64,000 nucleotides of DNA. Source: Bacteroidota bacterium. GTDB taxonomy: Bacteria > Bacteroidota > Bacteroidia > Cytophagales > Cyclobacteriaceae. Made by a program: the position numbers and the translations under genes. The notes under the pieces are model-generated. The model did no database searches and was not told the origin of the DNA. It saw only the letters and a list, made by a program, of their open reading frames with translations. Numbering within the stretch: the stretch's first letter is position 1; each line of letters opens with the position of its first letter. Location: NCBI GenBank assembly GCA_018266395.1, contig JAFEAM010000016.1, positions 51,305 through 115,304 of the forward strand, in the 5' to 3' direction. This document shows, piece after piece, positions 47,114-58,600 of the stretch.

Positions 47114-50100
47114 ATGGCACAGAAAGTAGACGAACAACACAACGCCCCGGCAAAAGTCTCGACCGCCAACCCATTCCCGGGGTTGAGACCCTTCAAGATT
47201 GAGGAGAGTCACCTCTTCTTTGGTCGCGAAGGGCAAAGCGACGAGGTGCTCCTCAAAATGTCGAAGAGCCGCTTCGTAGCAGTCATCGGACCATCCGGTA
47301 GCGGTAAATCATCATTCATCTATTGCGGTGTCCTCCCCATCCTGTACGGCGGTTTCCTCACAGAAACCAGTCCCAACTGGGAGGTGGTGGTCACGCGCCC
47401 AGGGGCCAACCCGATTGATAACCTTTCAGAGTCTCTGCTGGGAGCCAACAAGGAGTATCAGCAGGCCGACCCGGAGGATAAGAAGATCAAGCGGACCATC
47501 GTATCGACATTGTTGCGAAGCAGTTCATTGGGGCTGGTGGAAGCGATTCAACAATCGCGTCGCTCCAACGAAATGAACTATCTCGTTCTGGTCGACCAGT
47601 TCGAGGAATTGTTCCGCTTCAAGGACAGCACCGATCCCAACTCGATCAATGAGACCCTGGGGTTTGTGAATCTCCTGATGGAGGCCGTTAACTATGAAGA
47701 CGCCCCCATCTATGTAGCCATTACGATGCGTTCCGATTTTATTGGAGACTGTGCCCAATTCCCGGAACTCACCAGAAAGATCAACGACAGCCACTACCTG
47801 ATTCCGCAAATGACCCGGGATCAGAAGAGGCGTGCCATCGAAGGACCCGTTGCCGTAGGCAGCGCCAAAATCGCTCCACGTCTTACACAGCAATTGCTAA
47901 ATGACCTGGGCGACAACCCGGATCAGCTCCCCATTCTGCAGCACGCCCTAATGCGTACCTGGGGTTACTGGCAACGGTTCAGGGACTACGAAGATGAACC
48001 CCTCGATTTGAAGCATTACGAGGCCATTGGCACAATGAAAGAGGCCCTTTCAATGCACGCCAATGAAGCTTTCGATGAGTTGGATGAAGAACAGCAGCGC
48101 ATTTGCGAAGTCTTGTTTAAAGCCATCACAGAAAAGCGGGGTGAAAACTTTGGTATTCGTCGTCCAACAAGACTCCAGGAAATTGCTGCCATCGCCGACG
48201 TTTCAGAAAACGATGTCGCAGCAGTCATAGAGAAATTCAGGGAACCAGGCCGTTCACTTGTTACGCCTGCCTACGGTGTTCCGCTCGGGCCTAAGTCCAT
48301 GGTCGACATCTCGCATGAAAGCTTGATGCGTATCTGGGTCAGACTGAAGAACTGGGTAGATGACGAAGCCGATGCTGTGCAGATGTACATGCGTCTGGCC
48401 GAAGCCGCCACACAATACCAGGTAGGCAAGGCTGGCCTCTGGAGACCACCGGATTTGCAGTTGGCCCTCAACTGGCAGGCGAAACACCGCCCTACCCTTG
48501 TATGGGGACAGCGGTACAATCCGGCCTTTGAGAGGACCATGATCTTCCTCGAGTACTCCAAAAAGGAATGGGAGACCGAGCAGCGGATCAAGGAACTAGA
48601 ACAGAAACGTCGCCTACAAAGGGCGAGAACTACTGCCACCGTCTTCGGCATACTCGCGCTGGTGGCGTTGATTGCGCTTGTGTACGCATTCTTCCAGCAG
48701 GCCGCCGCCAACCGTGCGCGGGAACTGGCTGAGTTGAACGCTGAGCGAGCCATTAAGGCCGAGGCGGTTGCAAAGGAAAACGAAAAGAAAGCAACCGAGG
48801 AAGCCGAGCGCGCAAGAATAGCGGAGGCACAAGCTAAAGCCGCAGAAGCCGAAGCTACCAAACAGCGAGACCTTGCCATTGAGGCCCGGAAACAGGCAGA
48901 AGTCAACCTTGTCCGTGCTCAAAAAGCTGAAGCGGACGCATTGGCTCAGAAAAACGTGGCAGAACAGAATGCCATAGCCGCCCGTAAAGCAGAAGCTGCT
49001 GCGCGTAAGGCCGAGGCTGATGCCAAAGCCCGACGCTACATCGCACAGGGCAAAGCCATGGCCATCAAGTCAAAGGAACTTAATGCCGATGCCATTCAGG
49101 AAGCCCTGGTGGCTCAGCAGGCATATAAGTTTAATGCCACATATGGCGGTAATCCGTTTGATGATGACATCTACAACGGCCTTTACAATGCCCTGGACAA
49201 TAAGGACATCCATGACCCTCTTACTGCCAATCTCACAGGACATGACAAGGGTGCCGCCAGGGCATTGGTTACCAGGGCCGAGTCCAAGGAGATATATTCA
49301 GGCGGAAGCGATGGCAGGATATTGAGGTGGAGACCCAATGGAAACACCTGGGCATCAGATTCCATCATGGGCGCCAGGACCGACTATCAGGTTTATGCCC
49401 TGGATTTGAGCCCGGACAATAACTGGCTGGTAGCCGGTGGTGCAGTCACTGGCGACATTACGAAGAACTACATTGAATTGTATGATCTGAAGAATCCAGG
49501 ACAAGGACCGAAAAAGATTATGGGCTTCTCCGGAGTTGAAACGGTACTCTTCTCTGAAACTGAGTTTGGCGCGTTTGTCCGCGACCAGGCCGGGTTCAGC
49601 ATCAAGTACACGGATTTCAACACCGTGCGTGAAGTGATCAAGCCTAAGGAAAAGATCCACACGCTTGCCCTTAGTCATGATGGAAAGAAACTTGCCGGAG
49701 CTGCTGCTTCTGGTGCGTTATATGTCTGGGATGTTGCAAACAACTTTGCGGAGCGTATCGTCTACAAAAACACAGTAGACCTCGTGGCTGTTGCATTTGC
49801 GCCTGATAACCTGCAGATCGTTGTGGGTGATCAGAATGGCCAGGTCAAGATCATTCTTGAGGATTCCAACATACCTCCTGTCATACTCACCGGACATACA
49901 GCCCATATCGAACAAATTGTCTTTAACAATGCAGGTACGTTCATGGCCACAACCAGTCGCGATAAGACCGTGCGCATATGGAACTGGAAGAAAAAGAACG
50001 ACCAACCGATCGTACTTTCTGACCATGGAGACTGGGTATGGAGCGCCACTTTCACGCCTGATGATGAGCAACTCATGATCGGTGTTCATAGCAACAGTAA

Positions 50101-50269
50101 TAATTCCAAAGAGACCATTCACGTATGGCCCACCAAGATTGAGACCATGGCTACCCTGTTGTGTGGATATGTAAACCGGAACATGACCAAGACTGAATGG
50201 GAGAATTATGTGGGGTCAGACCTGGATTATGAAAAGACTTGCGAGAACTATCCTGCCAATAACAAGTAA
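47114..50269 (+). CDS. nSTAND1 ATPase with one membrane span, coiled coil and WD40 propeller
   Basis: The 1051-residue protein opens with NPFPGLRPF and an nSTAND1 NTPase: FFGRE, Walker A GPSGSGKSS (59-67), Walker B LVLVDQFEEL (157-166). The helical winged region runs to about 495. One transmembrane helix (about 507-526) is followed by about 115 residues of Ala/Glu/Lys coiled coil, then a WD40-like propeller (about 697-1020; ILTGHTAHIEQIVF, TTSRDKTVRIWNWK). STAND proteins are stimulus-driven ATP switches. The membrane span would place propeller and coiled coil on the far side of the membrane, or anchor the whole protein. The next gene follows after 6 bp. Confidence 0.9.
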   Translation: MAQKVDEQHNAPAKVSTANPFPGLRPFKIEESHLFFGREGQSDEVLLKMSKSRFVAVIGPSGSGKSSFIYCGVLPILYGGFLTETSPNWEVVVTRPGANPIDNLSESLLGANKEYQQADPEDKKIKRTIVSTLLRSSSLGLVEAIQQSRRSNEMNYLVLVDQFEELFRFKDSTDPNSINETLGFVNLLMEAVNYEDAPIYVAITMRSDFIGDCAQFPELTRKINDSHYLIPQMTRDQKRRAIEGPVAVGSAKIAPRLTQQLLNDLGDNPDQLPILQHALMRTWGYWQRFRDYEDEPLDLKHYEAIGTMKEALSMHANEAFDELDEEQQRICEVLFKAITEKRGENFGIRRPTRLQEIAAIADVSENDVAAVIEKFREPGRSLVTPAYGVPLGPKSMVDISHESLMRIWVRLKNWVDDEADAVQMYMRLAEAATQYQVGKAGLWRPPDLQLALNWQAKHRPTLVWGQRYNPAFERTMIFLEYSKKEWETEQRIKELEQKRRLQRARTTATVFGILALVALIALVYAFFQQAAANRARELAELNAERAIKAEAVAKENEKKATEEAERARIAEAQAKAAEAEATKQRDLAIEARKQAEVNLVRAQKAEADALAQKNVAEQNAIAARKAEAAARKAEADAKARRYIAQGKAMAIKSKELNADAIQEALVAQQAYKFNATYGGNPFDDDIYNGLYNALDNKDIHDPLTANLTGHDKGAARALVTRAESKEIYSGGSDGRILRWRPNGNTWASDSIMGARTDYQVYALDLSPDNNWLVAGGAVTGDITKNYIELYDLKNPGQGPKKIMGFSGVETVLFSETEFGAFVRDQAGFSIKYTDFNTVREVIKPKEKIHTLALSHDGKKLAGAAASGALYVWDVANNFAERIVYKNTVDLVAVAFAPDNLQIVVGDQNGQVKIILEDSNIPPVILTGHTAHIEQIVFNNAGTFMATTSRDKTVRIWNWKKKNDQPIVLSDHGDWVWSATFTPDDEQLMIGVHSNSNNSKETIHVWPTKIETMATLLCGYVNRNMTKTEWENYVGSDLDYEKTCENYPANNK

Positions 50270-50275
50270 GACTGC

Positions 50276-51361
50276 ATGAAGAAACTCTATTTCGGACTTA
50301 TAGCCATTTTCCTGGGTACATCTGCCTACGCGCAGACGAGCAGTTGTACCCAGGTACTCCGGTTGGTGCGAACCACTTATGAACAGGGTCGCTTACATGA
50401 GTTGCCCAAACTGGTGGAGGGTTGTTTGAAGTCGGAAGACCCCAACAAGTCATTCACCAAAGCGGAGAAAAGGGAAGCTTACCGTTACCTGACCCTGTCT
50501 TACATCTATCTCGAAGAGCCGGAGGCAGCTGATTCCATGATGTTGAAGTTGCTGGAGACGGATCATTTCTACCAGGTTAATGATCTGGTTGATCCTGCGG
50601 AATTTGTGGCATTGTACAATAAGTTCAGAGTAGATCCTGTATTCAGAATCGGGTTGAAACTGGGGATGAATGTTACTCAACCTACTGTGCTCAATTACTA
50701 CAATGTTGGAAGTACAGCAGGTGGACAGGGTACTTACGGACTCAAGCCCGCCTTCAATGTCTATTTGTCTTTTGAAAAGGATTTGGGCAAGCAGACCCTG
50801 AGAGCCACAAAAAAGAAGTACGTAATAACGGGTGAACTGGGTTTGGTCAGCCGTGCATTCAATTATACCAATAATAATCTGGGTACACTTGAAAACCCCA
50901 AGGGAGTTCAAAGTGTCCAACAAGCAGCGTTCACTCAATCCTGGGTGGATCTCAATGCAATTGCACAATACAAACTGAAGAATACAATCAATCTTCAGAC
51001 CTATGTGGGTATAGGGCCTGGCATAAGCTATCTTCTCTCGTCTAACAACCAGGTGAATACTACTCTGGCCAACGCGTTTACAGTTACAGGACCTGCCGTG
51101 GAAGACACAAAGGTTTACAACAAGTTGGTTTACTCTGCGACGGTTGTGGCTGGCCTGAAATACAAGGTTGGCGAATTATATGTTACAGGGGAAGCCCGCT
51201 ACCAGATAGGTCTCTCCAATGTAGTGAACCCTTCTTCCAGGACAAATGCTCAACTGGCGTTCGATTATCAGATGCAGTATAACGATTACCGAATGAGCAA
51301 TTTCGCCATTAACGTTGGTGTCATCTATCCTTACTTCAAGCCTAAAAAACTCATTAAGTAA
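50276..51361 (+). CDS. Outer-membrane beta-barrel protein with N-terminal helical domain
   Basis: 361 residues with signal peptide (MKKLYFGLIAIFLGTSAYAQ). A helical region (about 25-120) that looks TPR-like (EAYRYLTLSYIYLEEPEAAD) precedes about 220 residues of alternating beta strands (KKKYVITGELGLVSR, NLQTYVGIGPGISYLL, KYKVGELYVTGEARYQIG) ending in FAINVGVIYPYF. The barrel is PorT-like. It overlaps the next gene by one base (TAATG). An outer-membrane location is inferred from sequence pattern. Confidence 0.82.
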   Translation: MKKLYFGLIAIFLGTSAYAQTSSCTQVLRLVRTTYEQGRLHELPKLVEGCLKSEDPNKSFTKAEKREAYRYLTLSYIYLEEPEAADSMMLKLLETDHFYQVNDLVDPAEFVALYNKFRVDPVFRIGLKLGMNVTQPTVLNYYNVGSTAGGQGTYGLKPAFNVYLSFEKDLGKQTLRATKKKYVITGELGLVSRAFNYTNNNLGTLENPKGVQSVQQAAFTQSWVDLNAIAQYKLKNTINLQTYVGIGPGISYLLSSNNQVNTTLANAFTVTGPAVEDTKVYNKLVYSATVVAGLKYKVGELYVTGEARYQIGLSNVVNPSSRTNAQLAFDYQMQYNDYRMSNFAINVGVIYPYFKPKKLIK

Positions 51362-52593
51362 TGAAGCACTTCTTTACCCTTTGTGTGATTGGAATTTTGG
51401 CGGGCAGCTGCATGAGTGAAAAGGATGCCAAACCTGGTAACGCCACTACTTTTGTGCATTACTTCAGTGGTGGCTACAATGACCAGGCCGTTACCGTGGA
51501 GGAAACAGCTGACGGCGGATATATTTTGCTCACTAATTCGAAAATTCAGGTATCAGAGGCTACAGCTCCCATCTACCGTATCAAATTGATTAAAACCGAT
51601 GCCTTTGGAAATCCGGTTTGGCAATCAATTCTTAACGATTCAACCAAGAGCTATCGGTCCACGGATCTCGATTTGATTCCGGGAGGTGGTTACGTTATTA
51701 CTGGAGAGGATATAAAACCAGACACTTCAGCTTACACCCTCGTTATGACGGTGGATGAAAACGGCAAGAGCACCGGCAAGACCATTTCCAAGCGAGGACC
51801 TGGCAAGAAGTCCAGTATTTCAGGACAGGCGGTAACGGTCAATGCTGTCGGGAATTACATCGTCTTAAGCCTGTCGGGAAATGCCAATATGCATCTCACG
51901 GAATTTATCAAAGGTGATACAACCGCAAAGTGGACCACTGCATATGCTGCAGGCAAAACAACCCTGGCGAGTGAGGTCTTCATTGATAACGCCGGCAAAT
52001 ATCTTTGGTCGGGAACCGTGACCAAGACGGATGCGACAGGCATTCGCATGGTTAAGACTGCGGCTAACGCTGTCAATACTGATTTTGATTTGACCATTCT
52101 CAATCCAGGTTTCAGTGAAACCGCATCCGATTTTACACGATACGGATATGGCTACGCTGTAATCGGAAGCACGAACCAAAAAAGGGATGACAAAGGCAAT
52201 GTCATTGGCGTAGCTGATTTCGATATTCTCTTCAAGCGACTGGGATCTGATGGAACGGTACTCAGCTCCAAATCTTTCCCTCTCGGATCAAAGGATAACA
52301 GCAACGACCTCGGCAATGCCATCAGTTCAACCCAGGATGGAGGCCTGATCTTGCTAGGTTCTGTTAATTCAGTATCCATCAATGGAAACGGAGATGATGA
52401 TTACATTCTAATAAAGGTTGATGCCTTTGGTGAGGAAGTTTGGCGTCAGAATTTTGGTAGCCGGTACAAAGACGCCGGGGTGGCCGTGAAACAAACCAGT
52501 GATGGAGGATATTTAGTATTGGGAACAACTACCCAAGGCCAGTTGGATATTGTGATGCTGGCCAAGACGGATAAGGATGGTTTGATTAAGTAA
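51361..52593 (+). CDS. Lipoprotein with propeller-like repeats
   Basis: 410 residues with lipoprotein signal (GILAGSCMSEKD). Four to five repeats share a strand such as DGGYILLTN, GGGYVITGED, DGGLILLGSV and DGGYLVLGTT, followed by VKxDAFG-like turns. This pattern is common in Bacteroidota extracellular propeller proteins. It is likely an outer-membrane-anchored partner of the barrel protein and the giant protein, 38 bp before the latter. Confidence 0.82.
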   Translation: MKHFFTLCVIGILAGSCMSEKDAKPGNATTFVHYFSGGYNDQAVTVEETADGGYILLTNSKIQVSEATAPIYRIKLIKTDAFGNPVWQSILNDSTKSYRSTDLDLIPGGGYVITGEDIKPDTSAYTLVMTVDENGKSTGKTISKRGPGKKSSISGQAVTVNAVGNYIVLSLSGNANMHLTEFIKGDTTAKWTTAYAAGKTTLASEVFIDNAGKYLWSGTVTKTDATGIRMVKTAANAVNTDFDLTILNPGFSETASDFTRYGYGYAVIGSTNQKRDDKGNVIGVADFDILFKRLGSDGTVLSSKSFPLGSKDNSNDLGNAISSTQDGGLILLGSVNSVSINGNGDDDYILIKVDAFGEEVWRQNFGSRYKDAGVAVKQTSDGGYLVLGTTTQGQLDIVMLAKTDKDGLIK

Positions 52594-52631
52594 GGTACTT
52601 GAAGCTTAGCAAAAAAAGATACTTTTTAAAT

Positions 52632-55600
52632 ATGGGTAGGATATTTACGCTCTTCACATTTTTTTTGATGACTACTGTATTGGCGATGGCACAGCCATCT
52701 GCGCAAGACAAGGATATCGTCGTCAGTCCTGTTTCGGGCTCAAACACTTCACTTAGAATTGACTTTACCAATGGAACAGGCGGTGTAGGCCACATCGTTA
52801 TAGTGAGAAACGCTACTGGGTCTTATACGCCTAGTAATGGGTCACCTTCCCCTTCTGCAAACACGGCTTTCCCTGGAGACAATACCGCTAATGATCTTGA
52901 TGCCGGTGTGGGCGGAATTGTCGCTTGCGTACTTAACAGCACTGCAACCAATGTCACGGTTACAAATCTTGCGGCTGATACCGAGTACAATATTCAAATC
53001 TATGAATATAGTGGGTCCGCAGCATCTCCAACTTACAGCTTTGATATTGGACCCAATAACCCTGTCAAGATCAGGTATTATGGCACGGCAGGTTCCAATT
53101 CATATACCGTCCCTACAGGTATTACAAAGGTAGTTGTGCAGGCTTGGGGTGGCGGTGGCGGAGGCGGGGGACTAAATGCAAGTAGCTCTGTCACCCGGGG
53201 CGGCGGTGGCGGTGGCGGGGGAACTTATACCAGAGGATCTTCGACTGTGGGTGGCGCATCGGTAAGTTTTACGGTGGGCACCGCGGGCACTGCCGGGACT
53301 AATTCAAGTGACGGAGGAACAGGGGGAACCACTTCTTTTCCAACAGCATCACCTCAAGTTAGTGCGGTCGGCGGATCAGGTGGTCAGTATGCATTTGGAG
53401 GTGGCTCACCAAGACCTTTCGGCGCAGGGGGTGGCGCTACCGCTGGCACAACTACAGGTGGTGGCGCAGGTGGGACTGCCTCTGGTACTGGTCCGATAAG
53501 CGGTGGAGGCGGCGGAGCTGGCGGTTCTATTGCCAATGGTGGAGATGCCTCTGGTGATACAGCAGGATCCGGAGGTAATAATGGGGCAGGGAACGGCTCA
53601 GCCGGTCTGAATAATACAAGTGGCAATGGTTCCGCCGGAAACTTTCCCGGCGGCGGTGGCAGTGGAGGTCTTGACAAAGCCACCAATACTGATCGTACTG
53701 GTGGTGCAGGTGGTGTGGGTATGGTTATACTTTCCTGGTACTTGCCAAATCCATTCACTACTGGATCTGTTACAACTGTCGGCGCCCCAGTGATAGCAGG
53801 GATATGGAATAGTCTTAACACCAGCCTGAATGTAGTTGTCCCTGTAGAAAAGAATGCGGATTTGTCTGGGGGAGGTACTATTCAACTATACGTTGACGAT
53901 GGCTCCACAGGCTATACCACATTGGGAAGCGCTTATAGTATTCAACCAGCTGATTTAGGTAGCTCAGTTACAATCAATATCTTGAAAACGACCCTTGTAA
54001 CAGACGCCGGAACCCGCTATGCTCAGGGGAAGACCCTCTCATTTAAAGCCCGAATAACCGACAAAAACGGTAACTTCCGGGATGGAGCGGCAAGTGGAAC
54101 AACGCTGACCATAGACATCAATGGTCCTGCTGCATTCACGACGGGTTCGGTAGTCACCACAGGTGGTACTGTTGTTGCCAGCAATTGGAACGGAACTAAT
54201 ACTGGAGTTAACATTCAGGTACCGGTTGATTTGGCCAGTACGGATGCTTCTGTAGTCGGCGGCTCCATTCAACTCCAGGCGAGAAAATCAGGTGGCTCTT
54301 TTGCCAACATAGGAACTGCTTACTCTCCTATCGTTGGCGGAGACCGTGGTTCCAATAAAACACTCTCACTTGTAGCATCTGATATCACCAGCATAAGCGG
54401 ATACGCCCAAGGAGTGACATTGGAATTCACTGCAATTGTAACTGATGGCAATGGGAATCCGACGACCGGCACGCAAAGTGCGACAACCCTCGCGGTAGAT
54501 ACTCAGGCCCCAACATTTACCTCACTGAGTCCTGCTGCAAGTACCTACATTGGAAGTACCGCCGTGTCTTACACATTATCTGAAGCGATATCAACCGGAA
54601 CAATCACTTATACCGTCACCTCGGGCGCTGATGTTAATTCTCCTCATGTATACACAATGGCCGCGGGAGATAAGACTTCAGGTGCGCATAGCATTACTCC
54701 GGTGCTCACCCAGCCCCTGGTAAACGGCAATACTTATCAAATTGACTTTTCAGGAACCGACGCAGCTGGAAACACATCAGCACCAACCTCGATTACAGGG
54801 CTCATTTTCGACACCTCAGCGCCGGCTAATTTCACTGTTGGCTCAGTCTTGACAACAGGGGGCAATGTGGTGGCCGGCAAATGGAATGGTTCCAATACTG
54901 GTGTCGATATTCAGGTGCCGGTTGATTTGGCAAATGCTGATCCTACTTTAGTGGGTGGAAGTATACAACTTCAGGCCAGGAAATCCGGAGGTAGTTTTGC
55001 CAACATAGGAACAGCATACTCGCCTATTTTGAATGGGGATCGTGGTGGCAACAAAACCATTTCACTTATTGCAACCGATATCACCGGCATATCTGGTTAT
55101 GCCCAAGGTGTGACACTTGAATTCACAGCAATTATTACAGACCAGGCCGGCAACACCAAACTTGGTACACAAAGTGCAACCACACTATTTGTAGATACAC
55201 AGAAGCCCACTGTTAATTCACATTCCATTGGATCCATCGGCACAAATGGTTTCACTTATACCCTTAATGTCGACGAGATCAGTACTGCATATTATGAAGT
55301 AACGACCAGTTCCACGCCTCCCTCAGTGACCCAAATTAAGACTGGGACTGGTCCGAGTCATGTATCCAATGGAAATTTTGCAATAGGTACGGCCAATAGT
55401 AACATCAATCAACCAATTGCCGGTCTCAATCCCCTTACTCAATACTACGTTTATTCTTTCAGTGAAGATGCGGCAGGCAACCAGTCCACTCCAATTGTTA
55501 GTGACAATGCTACCACCACCTGCGCGCCACCAACGGTTCAGGCATCAGCTGCAGGCTCACCTTTTACAGCTGTAAAGGCCAAGGCCATGACAGTCAATTG

Positions 55601-58600
55601 GGTCCGTGGAGATGGAACAGGAGGGGTTATCGTCATCGCACGTCAGACCAGTGCGGTGTCCTTTACTCCGTCCAGTGGGAACAACTATTCAGGACAAATC
55701 AATAGTAATTTCTCACTTGCTACTGATCAAGGCAGTGGCAATAAAGTTGTATATCGTGGATCAGGCACCAGTGTGATTGTCACAGGGCTTTTACCTTCTA
55801 CTACCTACAACTTTGCAGTATTTGAGTGGAACACAGCTAATGATTGTTATCTTACATCCTCTCCGCTGGTCCAAAGTCAGGCCACTACAGCAGTTGCTGC
55901 AGAGGCAACAATTGGCGGTGGCACTGGTGTTGCTACGGTTTCTTCATTGGCAGTCACACAACCAGCTGAAGTGTCTTCATTCTCCTTTACAGTGACAGAT
56001 GCTGGGACAGACGCTTCCAGCACATTGATCAGTCAAATGACTTTCAAACCCGGCACTGGTAATTTCTTTGGGAATTTTACTCAACTAATTGCGGGAGCAG
56101 AACTATACGACAACAATGGAAACGGCCCCGCAGGTGTGGTAACCATCAATTCAGGCACCATTCAGGTGGCAACCATCCCCACTGGATCCGGCCTTCTCGG
56201 AGAAGTGCTTGATGGGGCTACCAAGACCTATACGCTAAAGTTATGGCTTAATGGTCCATTGAATGCGGCCATTAGGGCGACTGCAGATGGCAATAGTCTG
56301 GTTCTCTCCCTAACAGACACTGATGTTGTTACCGTTGCAGGAAGCGGCACTATGGCCTCGTCCAATACGAACTCAGGCTCCACCAACAATAAAATCAGTG
56401 TTGTGGCCACTGAGCTTAGATTTGTACAGCAACCAACGGCAGTATTGATTGGCAATGCAATGTCGCCATCAGTGACAGTAGAAGCCACTGATCAATATGG
56501 TTCAAGACAACTCTCCTTTACATCAACAGTTGGAATAACATCGACCGGCGTTCTTACCGTCAGTCCCACAAATGCAGTTTTTGCTTCGGGCCTTGGAACT
56601 TACAGTATTGTTCATACTACCACCGGTGCCGCCCGTACTTTAACCACGAACTCCGGAACGCTCTCCAATCCTACCAGTAGTTCGTTTAACATCACGGCAT
56701 CCAACACTTCAGACATTGCAGTTAACGGCGGTTTTGCCTATCCTCAGAACATTGCCTACGACACCTTCCAGGAATCTATTGACATCACCAATTCTGGAAG
56801 CAGTTTGGTGGTTGCAAAGTTCGATATCCGCGATGGCGGTTCAACCCTCACGGATACCGACGGAGCAGGTACTGCCCTTTCACAACTGGCCCTTGACCTT
56901 GGATCGAATTATACGATGTTCAGAAGGATCGCCTTGTATGACGCCACCGGAACCACGGAAATCCCTGGCACAGAACAGGCAGTTTCAACTCAGATCGTGA
57001 CCTTCACGGGACTTGGAACCTCATTGATTGCCCCAGATAACAATTTCGCCTCTTTTACGGTGCGTGTCAGCTTCAAAACAACTGTAACGGATAATGCGCA
57101 GTTCGCCTTCACCGTCACGTCACCAACCTTTGCAGTTCCTAACACCTCGTCGGCATTTGCCACCGGTGGAGCCGGAAATGCAGGTGGCGCAGTTACATCC
57201 ACCGCAGGCAACAATAACCGGATTGAAGTGGTTGCCATCAAGTTCCTCTTTGTCCAGCAACCCACCAATACTTATGTGGGTGCCGTTATGACACCTTCTC
57301 CAACCGTTCAGGCGATTGACGCCTTGAACAACCAGGACCAGGATTTCACAGGAACCGTGCCAGTGCAATCCATCGGAAGCATGGTGCCCCCAACTGCAAG
57401 TGCCACTTTCGTTTCCGGTTTAGGTACTTACCCGGGCCTTATCCACAATGCTGCGGCGGCCAACATTTGGCTTTACACCAACCACCCCACCATGACCAAT
57501 GTGGGCAGTATGATCTTCGAGGTAATTGCTAAATCGTCTGATATTATTGCCAATAGCTTCTTCATCTATCCGTTCAACATCCCATACAACAACTACCAGG
57601 AGAATGTGAATATCACCAACTCTGGAACCAGTCTGGTGGTTGGAGAATTTGACATCCGCGATGGTGCTGGAGTTGCAGACGGAGATCTTGAGCCCACTAT
57701 TCTGAACAGCATATCTCTTGATCTGGGCCCTAACTACACTTTCATCCGGCGTATTGCCCTTTACGATGCTTCCGGGACAGTTGAGATCCCAGGAACCGAG
57801 CAGGTTGTTTCTTCGCAGATCGTAAATTTTGGAGGGTTGAATATCACGGCCCCGGATAATGGCATCACTTCTTTCACGGTGCGGGTCAGTTTCACCACGA
57901 CTGTTGTGGATAACCAGCAGTTCTCACTGACAGTGAGCAGCGCCACCGCGCAGAATGGAACTTCTTTGTTCAGTTCAGCAAATGCAGGCGGGGCATTTAC
58001 ATCCACCGCAGGCAATAATAATATGATTGCAGTGACTGCTACCCAGTTAAGGTACGTGCAACAACCTTCCAATGCATGGCTGCTGGTCAATATGACCCCC
58101 GCTGTCACGGTGGAAGCAACTGATAACTTAAATAGCCGTGATTTGGACTTTGCCGGAACAGTAACGCTCTTATCAACCGGATCAGTTTCCTCAACTCCGT
58201 CAGCTCTGTTTGCTAGTGGACTGGGGACGTATAGTACTATTAATCATAATACAACGGGAACAGGGCTTACTTTGACCACATCAAATGTGTCAGGGCTTTC
58301 AAATGCCATTAGTTCTCCTTTTAATATAGATGCATCAAACAGTTCAGATATTGTTGTCAATGCAGGCTTCGTGTACCCACAGAATATTCAGTACGCCAAT
58401 TTTCAAGAAGCAGTCGATCTCATTGCCACACCGGGTGTGACTACGAGTACAATAATCGCAATGCTGGATATACGGGACGGAGGTGGTGTGGCTGATGCCG
58501 ATGGTGCACCCACGCGATTCACGAGTTTAACACTTGATCTGGGTTCTAACTGGCAATTTTTACGCAGAATTGCTGTCAATAATCAGGCACTAACAGCAGA

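Noticed and set aside
53384..53821. Minus-strand proline-rich frame
   Set aside because: It is the complement of the glycine-rich block in the giant gene, where GGN codons read as Pro on the other strand.
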